Notes under the pieces: generated by a model
The model's input: the letters and a program-made list of their open reading frames with translations, nothing else
What the model was told of the DNA's origin: nothing
The model's database searches: none
Shown here: positions 1-6,820 of the stretch, in pieces
Numbering within the stretch: the first letter of the stretch is position 1
How the letters are laid out: each line of letters opens with the position of its first letter
Position numbers and translations under genes: made by a program
Assembly (NCBI GenBank): GCA_023386955.1
Contig: JAEWIS010000038.1
Coordinates: 415,160-479,159, forward strand
Reading direction: 5' to 3'
DNA: 64,000 nucleotides
Source: Bacillota bacterium
GTDB taxonomy: Bacteria > Bacillota > Bacilli > Paenibacillales > NBRC-103111

Positions 1-42
1 TTTTTCACGCAATTCTTTTACTGCGGAAGCAGAAACTGCCAT
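1..42 (-). CDS. tsf: Elongation factor Ts, N-terminal fragment (window edge)
   Basis: Only the first 14 codons are inside the window (MAVSASAVKELREK), and the gene continues beyond base 1. This N-terminus, directly downstream of rpsB on the same strand, is typical of EF-Ts, the guanine-nucleotide exchange factor for EF-Tu. A strong Shine-Dalgarno (AGGAGG, 51-56) precedes the ATG at 42. The call rests on the short N-terminus plus the near-universal rpsB-tsf order. Confidence 0.85.
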   Translation of the reverse strand, partial: MAVSASAVKELREK

Positions 43-121
43 ATGGTTTGACCTCCTGAAAGTGATCGTCCCCGGTAGCCGGGAATCGAAAAATTGGGTT
101 GGGCTTAACACGGTTTTCCCG

Positions 122-166
122 AAAAAAAGGGGTGGTGATAGGTTATTACACCTTCAACCCACCCCT
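122..166 (-). terminator. Intrinsic terminator or attenuator between rpsB and tsf
   Basis: On the minus strand an AGGGGTGG/CCACCCCT stem encloses a smaller AGGT/ACCT hairpin and is followed by seven T residues. It lies after the rpsB stop and before the tsf Shine-Dalgarno. It probably attenuates rather than fully terminates, since no separate tsf promoter is evident in the remaining space. That last point is inference. Confidence 0.7.
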
Positions 167-195
167 GGTATATTGCCGTTTGGTTATATCACTGC

Positions 196-894
196 TTACG
201 CAGTTGTTTGTTCGCCTTGATGAGCCTCGATAACGGCATCGGCAATCTTAGCTGTAAGCAGCTTAACTGCGCGGATAGCGTCGTCGTTGCCGGGAATCAC
301 ATAGTCGATTTCGTCCGGATCACAGTTGGTGTCCACGATGCCAACGATCGGGATACCCAGCTTGCGAGCTTCGGCAACGGCAATGCGTTCCTTGCGGGGA
401 TCGATAATGAACAATGCGCTCGGCAGGCCCTTCATGTTCTTGATGCCGCCCAGGAATTTCTCCAAACGCTCCATTTCCTTGCGCAGGATGATAACTTCCT
501 TCTTCGGCAGCACGTCGAAGGTGCCGTCTTGCTCCCAACGCTCCAGCTCATGCAGGCGGTCGATCCGCTTTTGGATGGTGGAGAAGTTGGTCAGAGTACC
601 ACCCAACCAACGTTGGTTGATGTAGTACATGCCGCTGCGCTCAGCTTCTTCCTTTACGGAATCCTGAGCTTGTTTCTTGGTGCCTACAAACAGGAAAGTG
701 CCGCCTTCTGCTGCGACAGACTTAACGAAGTTGTAAGCTTCCTCGACCTTCTTAACTGTCTTTTGCAGGTCGATAATGTAAATGCCGTTTCTTTCGGTGA
801 AGATGTATTTATCCATTTTCGGATTCCAACGACGGGTTTGGTGACCGAAGTGTACCCCAGCTTCCAAAAGCTGTTTCATGGAAATAACTGCCAT
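196..894 (-). CDS. rpsB: Small ribosomal subunit protein uS2
   Basis: This is a 232-aa S2 protein of the 30S subunit. The family signatures are clear: a start at [10 protein letters not shown], then [17 protein letters not shown], the FVGTKKQAQ block, the [10 protein letters not shown] block and the [14 protein letters not shown] block near the end. The ATG at 894 is chosen because AGGAGG lies 8 nt upstream (about 903-908) and S2 proteins start this way. The longer reading frame to 912 would run through the ribosome binding site. It has its own promoter and leader and is followed by a terminator-like structure and tsf. Confidence 0.97.
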   Translation of the reverse strand: MAVISMKQLLEAGVHFGHQTRRWNPKMDKYIFTERNGIYIIDLQKTVKKVEEAYNFVKSVAAEGGTFLFVGTKKQAQDSVKEEAERSGMYYINQRWLGGTLTNFSTIQKRIDRLHELERWEQDGTFDVLPKKEVIILRKEMERLEKFLGGIKNMKGLPSALFIIDPRKERIAVAEARKLGIPIVGIVDTNCDPDEIDYVIPGNDDAIRAVKLLTAKIADAVIEAHQGEQTTA

Positions 895-1019
895 CCTCAC
901 ACACCTCCTCACAATTTGGTTTTTAGTGTCCCTCCGCCAACTTCATCTCCACGGAAAAACTCTGCTTGAGAGCACCGTTTCCGGGATTCGCCGGCGTGTG
1001 TTTTTTAACACCGCTATTA

Positions 1020-1048
1020 AATATAGCATAACATGACAATGGATGCAA
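1020..1048 (-). promoter_or_regulatory. Sigma-A promoter for rpsB
   Basis: The minus strand reads TTGCAT (1043-1048), a 17-nt spacer, then TATATT (1020-1025). Transcription would begin about 120 nt before the rpsB start, leaving a leader that could carry autoregulatory structure. The promoter sits between the fla/che terminator and rpsB, so it separates ribosomal protein expression from the motility operon. Confidence 0.65.
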
Positions 1049-1075
1049 CTGTCGAATAATGGCCCCAGGATATGC

Positions 1076-1110
1076 AAAAACCCCGGTTGCCTCCTTGGGA
1101 GACAGCGGGG
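1076..1110 (-). terminator. Terminator at the end of the fla/che operon
   Basis: On the minus strand CCCCGCTGTCTCC pairs imperfectly with GGAGGCAACCGGGG around a short loop, followed by TTTTTG. It begins 4 nt past the last gene stop (1114), which marks the 3' end of the motility superoperon. Confidence 0.8.
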
Positions 1111-1113
1111 GTG

Positions 1114-1629
1114 TCAGGTGGGGGGAAGTGTTGTCAAACGCGCGACCACGTCCTGGATATTATGATTGGCCCCGAAGCTGTAGAGCCCGGAGCGGATTTT
1201 CGTATTTAATTGATTGGACCGCAGCGCCTCATCGAATGCCTGCTTGTCGCTGATCACTCCGCTGCGGAACAGGTAGTCGGAGACCATGGAGGCCGACATT
1301 CCCTCGGTGATAAAGACGGTGATTTCCTTGCCCGGCGCCTGGGCTTTGGCCGCCTCCTCCGCTCTGGCTGCCGCAACAGCCTTGGATACTGAATCATCCA
1401 GCTCGTTTTGCTTGTAAAGCTTGATCCCCTTGTCATAGACCTGGAGATTCAAGGCATCCGCCTTATCCCGGATCTCCTGGGCGGTCAGCTGCGGGGCGGA
1501 AGACGGGATTCCGGGCTCCGGGAGAACCGGCGTGCCCGCTCCTTTGGCCGAGATCATCAGCTGCAGCAGCAGGGCGCCGGCTATCATACCGGTGCCCAAT
1601 CCGTATTGGAAAGGCTTATTTTTTTGCAT
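1114..1629 (-). CDS. MltG/YceG-like LysM-subdomain membrane protein without catalytic domain
   Basis: The product has 171 aa. An N-terminal hydrophobic segment (about residues 10-28) is followed by a charged, alanine-rich linker. The C-terminal portion (about 105-168) matches the LysM-like subdomain of MltG/YceG lytic transglycosylases: ITVFITEGMS, a two-residue-spaced YLFRSGVI, then SGLYSF. The catalytic domain with its essential Glu is absent, so this is not a full-length MltG (normally about 330-380 aa). It is the last gene of the fla/che operon, overlaps the swrB-like gene by 14 nt and uses an SD inside that gene. A role in peptidoglycan binding near the flagellum is inference. Confidence 0.6.
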   Translation of the reverse strand: MQKNKPFQYGLGTGMIAGALLLQLMISAKGAGTPVLPEPGIPSSAPQLTAQEIRDKADALNLQVYDKGIKLYKQNELDDSVSKAVAAARAEEAAKAQAPGKEITVFITEGMSASMVSDYLFRSGVISDKQAFDEALRSNQLNTKIRSGLYSFGANHNIQDVVARLTTLPPT

Positions 1630-2179
1630 TTGCCTCCTCCTCCTGTAGGGCCAGCTGGATGATCAGATTAACCTCGCCTTTATTCAGGCCGCACTTGCGG
1701 GCAATGTAATCCACCGATTTGCCGTCATCATGAAGACGCAGCACTTCCTCGTAACGCCCACGGATGCCCGCGGCGGGCTTCTGCATCTCCTCCGGAACCG
1801 GAAGCGGCTCCGGCTGGGGAAGGGGCTGCGCTTGAGGCGTCACGGCGCTTCTGGCAGTCGCCTGCCCCGTCTCCGCGGTCATCAATACAAGACGCTTCCA
1901 GTCCTGGCGCTCCTGCTGAAATTCCTGCTCCAGCCGTTCCATCCGCTCGGTCATCTTGTGGAGGGATTGGTTATGGTTTTCCTTCATATGGGCGATGGTG
2001 TCCAGAAGTTTCTTATTGTCCTCCTCCAGCTCGGCCATAAACCCTTCCAAGGTTTCCTCCACCTCCTGCATAATCCGCGGGGATTCGGACGGAGCCTGTT
2101 TTTTGGGTTTGGCGAACAAAAAGGAAAACACCAGTATGCATAACCCGATCAGAACTACATATATGTATGGCTCATTCAT
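1616..2179 (-). CDS. swrB: SwrB/YlxL-like membrane-anchored motility protein
   Basis: The product has 187 aa. A single N-terminal membrane segment (about residues 6-23) is followed by a long coiled coil rich in Glu, Lys and Met (about 38-115), a Pro/Gln-rich stretch, and a C-terminal helix-turn-helix-like block with YIARKCGLNKGEV. In Bacillus subtilis SwrB lies between sigD and rpsB, has the same architecture and promotes activation of flagellar type III export. Position and layout support the assignment, but sequence similarity cannot be measured here. Two extra genes separate it from sigD, unlike in Bacillus. Confidence 0.6.
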   Translation of the reverse strand: MNEPYIYVVLIGLCILVFSFLFAKPKKQAPSESPRIMQEVEETLEGFMAELEEDNKKLLDTIAHMKENHNQSLHKMTERMERLEQEFQQERQDWKRLVLMTAETGQATARSAVTPQAQPLPQPEPLPVPEEMQKPAAGIRGRYEEVLRLHDDGKSVDYIARKCGLNKGEVNLIIQLALQEEEANAKK

Positions 2180-2221
2180 AAACCGTCACTTCCGCTTCTT
2201 CCGGCCGTAAGGCCCTTGTTT

Positions 2222-2551
2222 TCACAGGGACACATCCACATGATGGCCCTTGTAGGGATGCTCCGCCTGGACTGGAGTCTGGCTGGGGGAGGGGTCTGAT
2301 GTGCCTTGGGAAGTTTGGGCGGCGCTGCCTTGCCTGCGTTTTTTCTCCTCTTGACCGTTGCGGATTGCGGATTTATCCGTTTCCTTCAACCCTTCGGCGC
2401 GCTTGCGGGCACCTTCTGCAGTCCGCTGCTGCACCTCGGCCAAGGCCATCTGGTCCACCTGGGGCTTCTGCTGGATTTCCCGCTGAAGCTGCCCGGCATC
2501 GGCGTTCTTATGTACGGCAAATGACATGTCCACCGCTTTGAGGCTCATCAT
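2222..2551 (-). CDS. Uncharacterised hydrophilic 109-aa protein of the fla/che operon
   Basis: No membrane segment or signal peptide is visible. The protein is highly charged in the middle (Lys/Arg/Glu, about residues 40-75), then Ser/Thr/Pro/Gln rich, and ends in a conserved-looking tail HPYKGHHVDVSL. It sits between fapA and the swrB-like gene on the same strand, with a GGGGGATA Shine-Dalgarno just before ATGATG. I do not recognise a domain. Co-transcription with motility genes suggests a flagellar or swarming accessory role, which is inference. Confidence 0.6.
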   Translation of the reverse strand: MMSLKAVDMSFAVHKNADAGQLQREIQQKPQVDQMALAEVQQRTAEGARKRAEGLKETDKSAIRNGQEEKKRRQGSAAQTSQGTSDPSPSQTPVQAEHPYKGHHVDVSL

Positions 2552-2566
2552 TATCCCCCTCCCGCA

Positions 2567-3976
2567 TTAAAAATTGGCTGTGGTTACAATATCCCCGCTT
2601 TCCATCTTAAAGCATACATGTGAGGCAGGGTCCTTAATAAACCGGGTGAACCGCCCGATTACGACCTTGGCTCCGCCATAAATCATCGAGGTGACCATCA
2701 CCACTGCCTTATCCGTATCCTCCAGCGATTTTTCAATCACCAGAATTTCATCCTTAATGACCGACATGGCCTCCACCAGTTGCTTGCGGGTATGCACCAG
2801 CTTGATCCGCATGCTGAGGCGTTCGGGATTCAACTGTCCGTTGGCGGCCATTTGGTCCAGCAGTACCAGGGCTTTTACCGTTTTGTCCATATTATCCATA
2901 TGCTCACGCAAGCTTTGCCGCAGCTGCACCAGCTTGTTCCGCAGCTCCGGAGCCACCCCCACCTCAATGGCGGTAATGGTGGACATAGAGTTGCCTACCG
3001 TCCGGGCCACAACCTTCTCGCCCGCTTGTACGGTGCCCCCGACAATCAGTCCCTTGGTCCCCTGGCAGACAACTGAGCGGCCGGCACGGACACTGGAGTG
3101 CATAATGCTTTGGGAGACGATAACATCCTCCCCCGCCTCCACGATGCCATCCTGGATAAACGAGCTTTTAATGGATTTCCCGGCTTTTACGCTGCCTTTA
3201 TTCTGGCCGAGGATCCCTCCGCTGATTTCAATGGACCCTTCCGCCTCCAGCTCCGCCGCTTCTACCCCGCCGCTTATGCGGATGTCCCCTGCAGCCCGGA
3301 CCTTAAAGCCGGGCTGCACATTCCCGCGGATGACAACGGAGCCGATAAAGTTAATATTGCCAACATTGAAGTCCACATCCCCGTTTACTTCATAGATGGG
3401 GAATACATTAATTTTATCACGGTCCGTTTTCACCACAACACCGTCGATAGCCGCGTAGATGCCGCTTTGCTCGGCATCGGTAATCACGTTTTTCCCCAGC
3501 TTGAAGCGCACTTCCTTGCCGGTTCGGGCAAACAGGGGCTCGCCTGTAACAGCTTTGCCGTTTTTGCCCTCTTCGGACGGAATGCGGCGGGCGATGATTT
3601 GGCCTTTTTGAATATTGTTAATGGATGTTACTTCTTTATAATTAACAGTCCCATCCTCACGTTCCATGGGTCTTTTTGTTTTCGTATCCAAATCGAAGAC
3701 CCATTCCATATAGCCGTCCTTGCCGTCTACAGGCTCTTCTCCTGAAGCCACCATTGTTTTTCTTGCAAGAAAAGGGCCGGCATCCCTGGCGATCTGCTCC
3801 AGTATTCCCTGATCAATGCCATAAACAATGTGATTATTCTTCAGAAGCTCTTCCAATTGGGACAGCTTGCACGAAAATCCCTGCTCCACGTTCGTAAAAT
3901 GAACAAACGCCTTCAGCTTGTCGTTGGAAACCGTAAGGTTCACGTAATATTCCAAAGGCAGGACCTGCTCATCCAT
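2567..3976 (-). CDS. fapA: FapA (DUF342) flagellar assembly protein A
   Basis: The product has 469 aa. The N-terminal domain (about residues 1-150) is followed by a right-handed beta-helix-like central part (about 170-340) with repeated short Gly/Val/Ile turns such as GNINFIGSVVIRGNV and AAGDIRISGGVEAAELEAEG, then a C-terminal coiled-coil segment rich in Leu/Arg/Lys. This is the DUF342/FapA pattern. FapA-like genes are common next to sigma-D in Paenibacillus and clostridia, and their biochemical role is poorly known. The reading frame extends to a GTG at 3997, but the SD-like GAAGAAGG favours the double ATG at 3979/3976. It lies directly after sigD. Confidence 0.8.
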   Translation of the reverse strand: MDEQVLPLEYYVNLTVSNDKLKAFVHFTNVEQGFSCKLSQLEELLKNNHIVYGIDQGILEQIARDAGPFLARKTMVASGEEPVDGKDGYMEWVFDLDTKTKRPMEREDGTVNYKEVTSINNIQKGQIIARRIPSEEGKNGKAVTGEPLFARTGKEVRFKLGKNVITDAEQSGIYAAIDGVVVKTDRDKINVFPIYEVNGDVDFNVGNINFIGSVVIRGNVQPGFKVRAAGDIRISGGVEAAELEAEGSIEISGGILGQNKGSVKAGKSIKSSFIQDGIVEAGEDVIVSQSIMHSSVRAGRSVVCQGTKGLIVGGTVQAGEKVVARTVGNSMSTITAIEVGVAPELRNKLVQLRQSLREHMDNMDKTVKALVLLDQMAANGQLNPERLSMRIKLVHTRKQLVEAMSVIKDEILVIEKSLEDTDKAVVMVTSMIYGGAKVVIGRFTRFIKDPASHVCFKMESGDIVTTANF

Positions 3977-3997
3977 CATCGCACCTTCTTCCGACAC

Positions 3998-4792
3998 TCA
4001 TGAATTCTGCATTAATTGTTCCTTGAACCGGCTTAAACCACCACGCAGCCGGAGAATGGCCTTGGAATGAAGCTGGGATATTCGAGAAGGTGAAAGAGAC
4101 ATGACTTCAGCGATTTCGCTTAGGGATAGGTCTTCGAAGTAAAAGAGGGAAACCACTGTCCGTTCTTTTTCCGTCAGGCGTTCAATAGACTTGGCCAGCA
4201 TTTCCTTGAGGAATACCTCGTTGACGGTATCCTCCGGTTTGGCAGCCCGTTCGTCAACCAGCAAGGACAAGCGGGTCTCCGCTTCCTCATCCCGGATGGG
4301 ATCATCGAAGGATCCGATGGTCGTGACGGCAATGTCTTGAAGCATCTGCTGGAATTCGGGAATGGAGATCTGAAGATGCACGCTCATTTCCTCGTCGGAA
4401 ACCGAGCGCAAATATTGTTGCTCCAATTTTTGGTATGCGTCTTCCACCTTCTTGGCTTTCTCCCGCACGGAGCGGGGAACCCAATCACCCTGTCTGAGCC
4501 CGTCGATGACGGCACCGCGGATCCGCCAGGAGGCGTAGGTCTCAAACTGCAATCCGCGCAGGTAATCAAACTTCTCCACAGCATCGATGAGACCGAGTAT
4601 GCCGTAGCTGTTCAAATCTTCCTTGGATACATTCCGCGGAAGCCCGATGGCTAACCGGTTGCTGACGAAATCCACCAGCGGCAAGAAAAGCTCAATCAAT
4701 TCCTTCTTGGCTTCAACCTTGCCTTCTTCCTTCCATAAGCGCCATAGCTCCATATGGGAAATTTTGGATGTTTTATGCTCCATCAAGGTCAA
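3998..4792 (-). CDS. sigD: RNA polymerase sigma factor for flagellar genes (sigma-D/FliA)
   Basis: The product has 264 aa. Region 2 is visible as LVDFVSNRLAIGLP and EDLNSYGILGLIDAVEKFD followed by FETYASWRIRGAVIDGLR. Region 3 follows, and region 4 contains LTEKERTVVSLFYFEDLSLSEIAEVM with the SPSRISQLHSKA helix-turn-helix. Sigma-D directs late flagellar and chemotaxis genes. The SD AAGGTGG lies 6 nt before a TTG at 4792, whereas the ATG at 4783 is 15 nt away, so a TTG start is likely. The stop overlaps the beginning of the fapA region. Its downstream position in the long operon matches Bacillus, where distance from the promoter influences sigma-D levels. Confidence 0.95.
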   Translation of the reverse strand: MTLMEHKTSKISHMELWRLWKEEGKVEAKKELIELFLPLVDFVSNRLAIGLPRNVSKEDLNSYGILGLIDAVEKFDYLRGLQFETYASWRIRGAVIDGLRQGDWVPRSVREKAKKVEDAYQKLEQQYLRSVSDEEMSVHLQISIPEFQQMLQDIAVTTIGSFDDPIRDEEAETRLSLLVDERAAKPEDTVNEVFLKEMLAKSIERLTEKERTVVSLFYFEDLSLSEIAEVMSLSPSRISQLHSKAILRLRGGLSRFKEQLMQNS

Positions 4793-4803
4793 GGTTCACC
4801 ACC

Positions 4804-5217
4804 TTATTTATCAGTCATCTGGCGTAATGCCTTTACTGCGTCCTCGGTCCGGTGCTCCCCGAAATCGGTGGAAAGCTTGGGCGGATTCAGAGGCGTAAAG
4901 CCGGTGTCGGTTTCTGCCTGGGGTAATACGGGCGAATCATCCTCCGGTGTGGCCAGGTCAATCCTTGTTCCTCTTACTTCTTCCTCCCGCTCCAGCTCCC
5001 GGCTAACGGCTTCCGCCGCCGATTCCGGAGTATGGGCGGACTGGGCGATAAGCCCCAGCAGCCAACGAGCCAAAAACGTGATTAGAAAAAGAAAGATAAA
5101 GCTGTATAGGCTCTGAATGAATGCCGTCTTCAAGATGTTTTGCGGCATGGAGAGGGCCAAGGTGCCCGCAAAGCCGATTAATCCCGTCACAAGGTTCCAT
5201 TTCATGTTTCCGGCCAT
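4804..5217 (-). CDS. Conserved small membrane protein between cheD and sigD
   Basis: The product has 137 aa from the ATG at 5217, chosen because AAAGGAA precedes it within the end of cheD and because the longer frame overlaps cheD. There are two hydrophobic segments (about residues 7-24 and 29-52, including SLYSFIFLFLITFLARWLLG), then a hydrophilic acidic C-terminal tail with Glu-rich and Asp-rich stretches. No catalytic motif is recognised. The gene is 2 nt after cheD and 12 nt before sigD, so it is co-transcribed. This slot is empty in the Bacillus subtilis operon. Its function is unknown. Confidence 0.7.
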   Translation of the reverse strand: MAGNMKWNLVTGLIGFAGTLALSMPQNILKTAFIQSLYSFIFLFLITFLARWLLGLIAQSAHTPESAAEAVSRELEREEEVRGTRIDLATPEDDSPVLPQAETDTGFTPLNPPKLSTDFGEHRTEDAVKALRQMTDK

Positions 5218-5219
5218 GG

Positions 5220-5714
5220 CTATATTTCCTTTACTCCGTGTTGTACACTGCGGATCATCAGCTTTCCGGTCGTGCAATCAAACTCAATGGTGCGTCCGTA
5301 GTTGCCGCCGGTATCCTCAGACAGAATCGGGATCCGGTAGCGGGCCAGCATTTCCTTGCAGGAATCCACATTCCGGGGACCGATCCGCATGGTGTCGCTG
5401 TTGTTGGAGAAGGCGAACATTTGTGCGCCCCCCGCCATCTTGGCTTCCATCCGGCTGACCGCCGCTCCCAGCTTTTCCATCTTGGCAATCATGTCGGGAA
5501 GTGCCGTATCCGCATATTTGGCGATGTTAAGGCTCCCTTCCTTGGCAATATCCGAAGACGGCAGCATCACATGCGCCATACCGGCGATTTTGGTTCTGGC
5601 ATCATACAGCGTAACGCCGACACAGGAGCCGAGACCCGTCGTCTTCAGAATGCCCGTCATGGCGGCCACATTCAAGTCTGCCATTCCAACCTTGATAATT
5701 CCGTCTTGGGTCAT
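5220..5714 (-). CDS. cheD: Chemoreceptor glutamine deamidase CheD
   Basis: The product has 164 aa. CheD deamidates specific glutamines on chemoreceptors and stimulates CheC. The catalytic Cys31 is in GLGSCVGV and His48 in GMAHVMLP, both in family position. The central GGAQMFAFSNNSDTMRIGPRN and C-terminal EDTGGNYGRTIEFDC blocks also fit. The ATG overlaps the cheC stop (ATGA), indicating translational coupling with its partner. Confidence 0.95.
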   Translation of the reverse strand: MTQDGIIKVGMADLNVAAMTGILKTTGLGSCVGVTLYDARTKIAGMAHVMLPSSDIAKEGSLNIAKYADTALPDMIAKMEKLGAAVSRMEAKMAGGAQMFAFSNNSDTMRIGPRNVDSCKEMLARYRIPILSEDTGGNYGRTIEFDCTTGKLMIRSVQHGVKEI

Positions 5715-6331
5715 TCGTGAGGCACTCCCAACGCTACAAAAATTCTGTCAAAGGACTCAGGATCGGGAATCAGGAAAAAATGCCCCTCCACTTCATCTTT
5801 GCCCTCCAGGAATGCCGTATCAATCAACAGTGCGTGGTCCCCCATCTCCCCGTATTGCAAAAGCCCGTAGGTGAGAATCGCACCGGCCATATCAATGGCA
5901 AGAGACGGAACGGTCGGCTGCATATTAAGATTGGTAAAATCTGCAAGAGAGGAAAGATAAGACCCGGCCAGAATATTGCCGATTTCATTCAGTGCAGAAA
6001 GCTCCATTTCCGAATAAAATGCATCGTTTTCCACTTCAATGCCAACAATCTTCCGCAAGAGCCGTTTGGCGGACTCCTGTGTCAGGATAAAAAACATGTT
6101 GCCCGGCGTTTCACCATCAATGCGCAAGAAAATGGCTACAACCACCTGTTCGACACCGCCGACGCTTTCGGCAATCTCCTCAAAAGGCACAATCCGCACC
6201 TTGGGCACCATCATGTCCACAGGCTTGTCCAATAATTTAGCGAGGGCAGTGGCCGCGTGGCCTGCGCCGATATTTCCGACTTCCCTCAGAACGTCCAGCT
6301 GCAAATCGGCAAAAGGCCTGAAATCGCTCAC
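5711..6331 (-). CDS. cheC: CheY-P phosphatase CheC
   Basis: The product has 206 aa. There are two phosphatase signature helices: the first around residues 13-33 with LREVGNIGAGHAATAL (Glu17, Asn20), and the second around 110-130 with ALNEIGNILAGSYLSSL. CheC dephosphorylates CheY-P and is regulated by CheD, which is encoded immediately downstream with a 4-nt overlap. It lies 1 nt after cheW. The length is typical for Firmicute CheC. Confidence 0.95.
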   Translation of the reverse strand: MSDFRPFADLQLDVLREVGNIGAGHAATALAKLLDKPVDMMVPKVRIVPFEEIAESVGGVEQVVVAIFLRIDGETPGNMFFILTQESAKRLLRKIVGIEVENDAFYSEMELSALNEIGNILAGSYLSSLADFTNLNMQPTVPSLAIDMAGAILTYGLLQYGEMGDHALLIDTAFLEGKDEVEGHFFLIPDPESFDRIFVALGVPHE

Positions 6332-6796
6332 TTACTCCGCTCCCTCCAGCTCTTCCAATTTCACAATTTCGCTCTTGTTCAGAACCTCCTGCAGGTTCAA
6401 GAGCACCAGAAGCCGGTCTCCGAGCTTGGCCACACCCTGCAAATACTTAGCTCTGACCCCACCCACAATTTCCGGCGGATCTTGGATCGCATCACTGTCC
6501 ACATCAATCACATCATTGGCGGAGTCCACAATCAGGCCTACCTCCATGTCGTTGACGGCAATGATAACAATCCGGGAATTATCGGTATAATCCTGCTCCG
6601 GAAGCCCGAAGCGGCCGCGGAGATCGATGACCGGAACCACGACGCCGCGGAGATTGATGACTCCTTTGACGAATGAATAGGTTTTTGGCACCCGCGTCAT
6701 GGGCATCATGCGTTCAATGGTTTTGACCTTCTCCACTTCGACGCCGTATTCCTCGTCGGCCAGCGCAAACACAATAACCTTCAGTTCAGCTCCCAT
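6332..6796 (-). CDS. cheW: Chemotaxis coupling protein CheW
   Basis: The product has 154 aa and is a single CheW domain. Recognisable parts are VIVFALADEEYGVEVEKVK at the start, VPKTYSFVKGVINLRGVVVPVIDLR in the middle, and VGLIVDSANDVIDV with DRLLVLLNL towards the end. CheW links chemoreceptors to CheA. It lies between cheA and cheC on the same strand. Confidence 0.96.
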   Translation of the reverse strand: MGAELKVIVFALADEEYGVEVEKVKTIERMMPMTRVPKTYSFVKGVINLRGVVVPVIDLRGRFGLPEQDYTDNSRIVIIAVNDMEVGLIVDSANDVIDVDSDAIQDPPEIVGGVRAKYLQGVAKLGDRLLVLLNLQEVLNKSEIVKLEELEGAE

Positions 6797-6820
6797 GCCT
6801 CTTCCTCCTAATTGTTACCC

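Noticed and set aside
208..969. Long plus-strand frame opposite rpsB
   Set aside because: It is antisense to a certain ribosomal protein gene and has no SD or recognisable domain.
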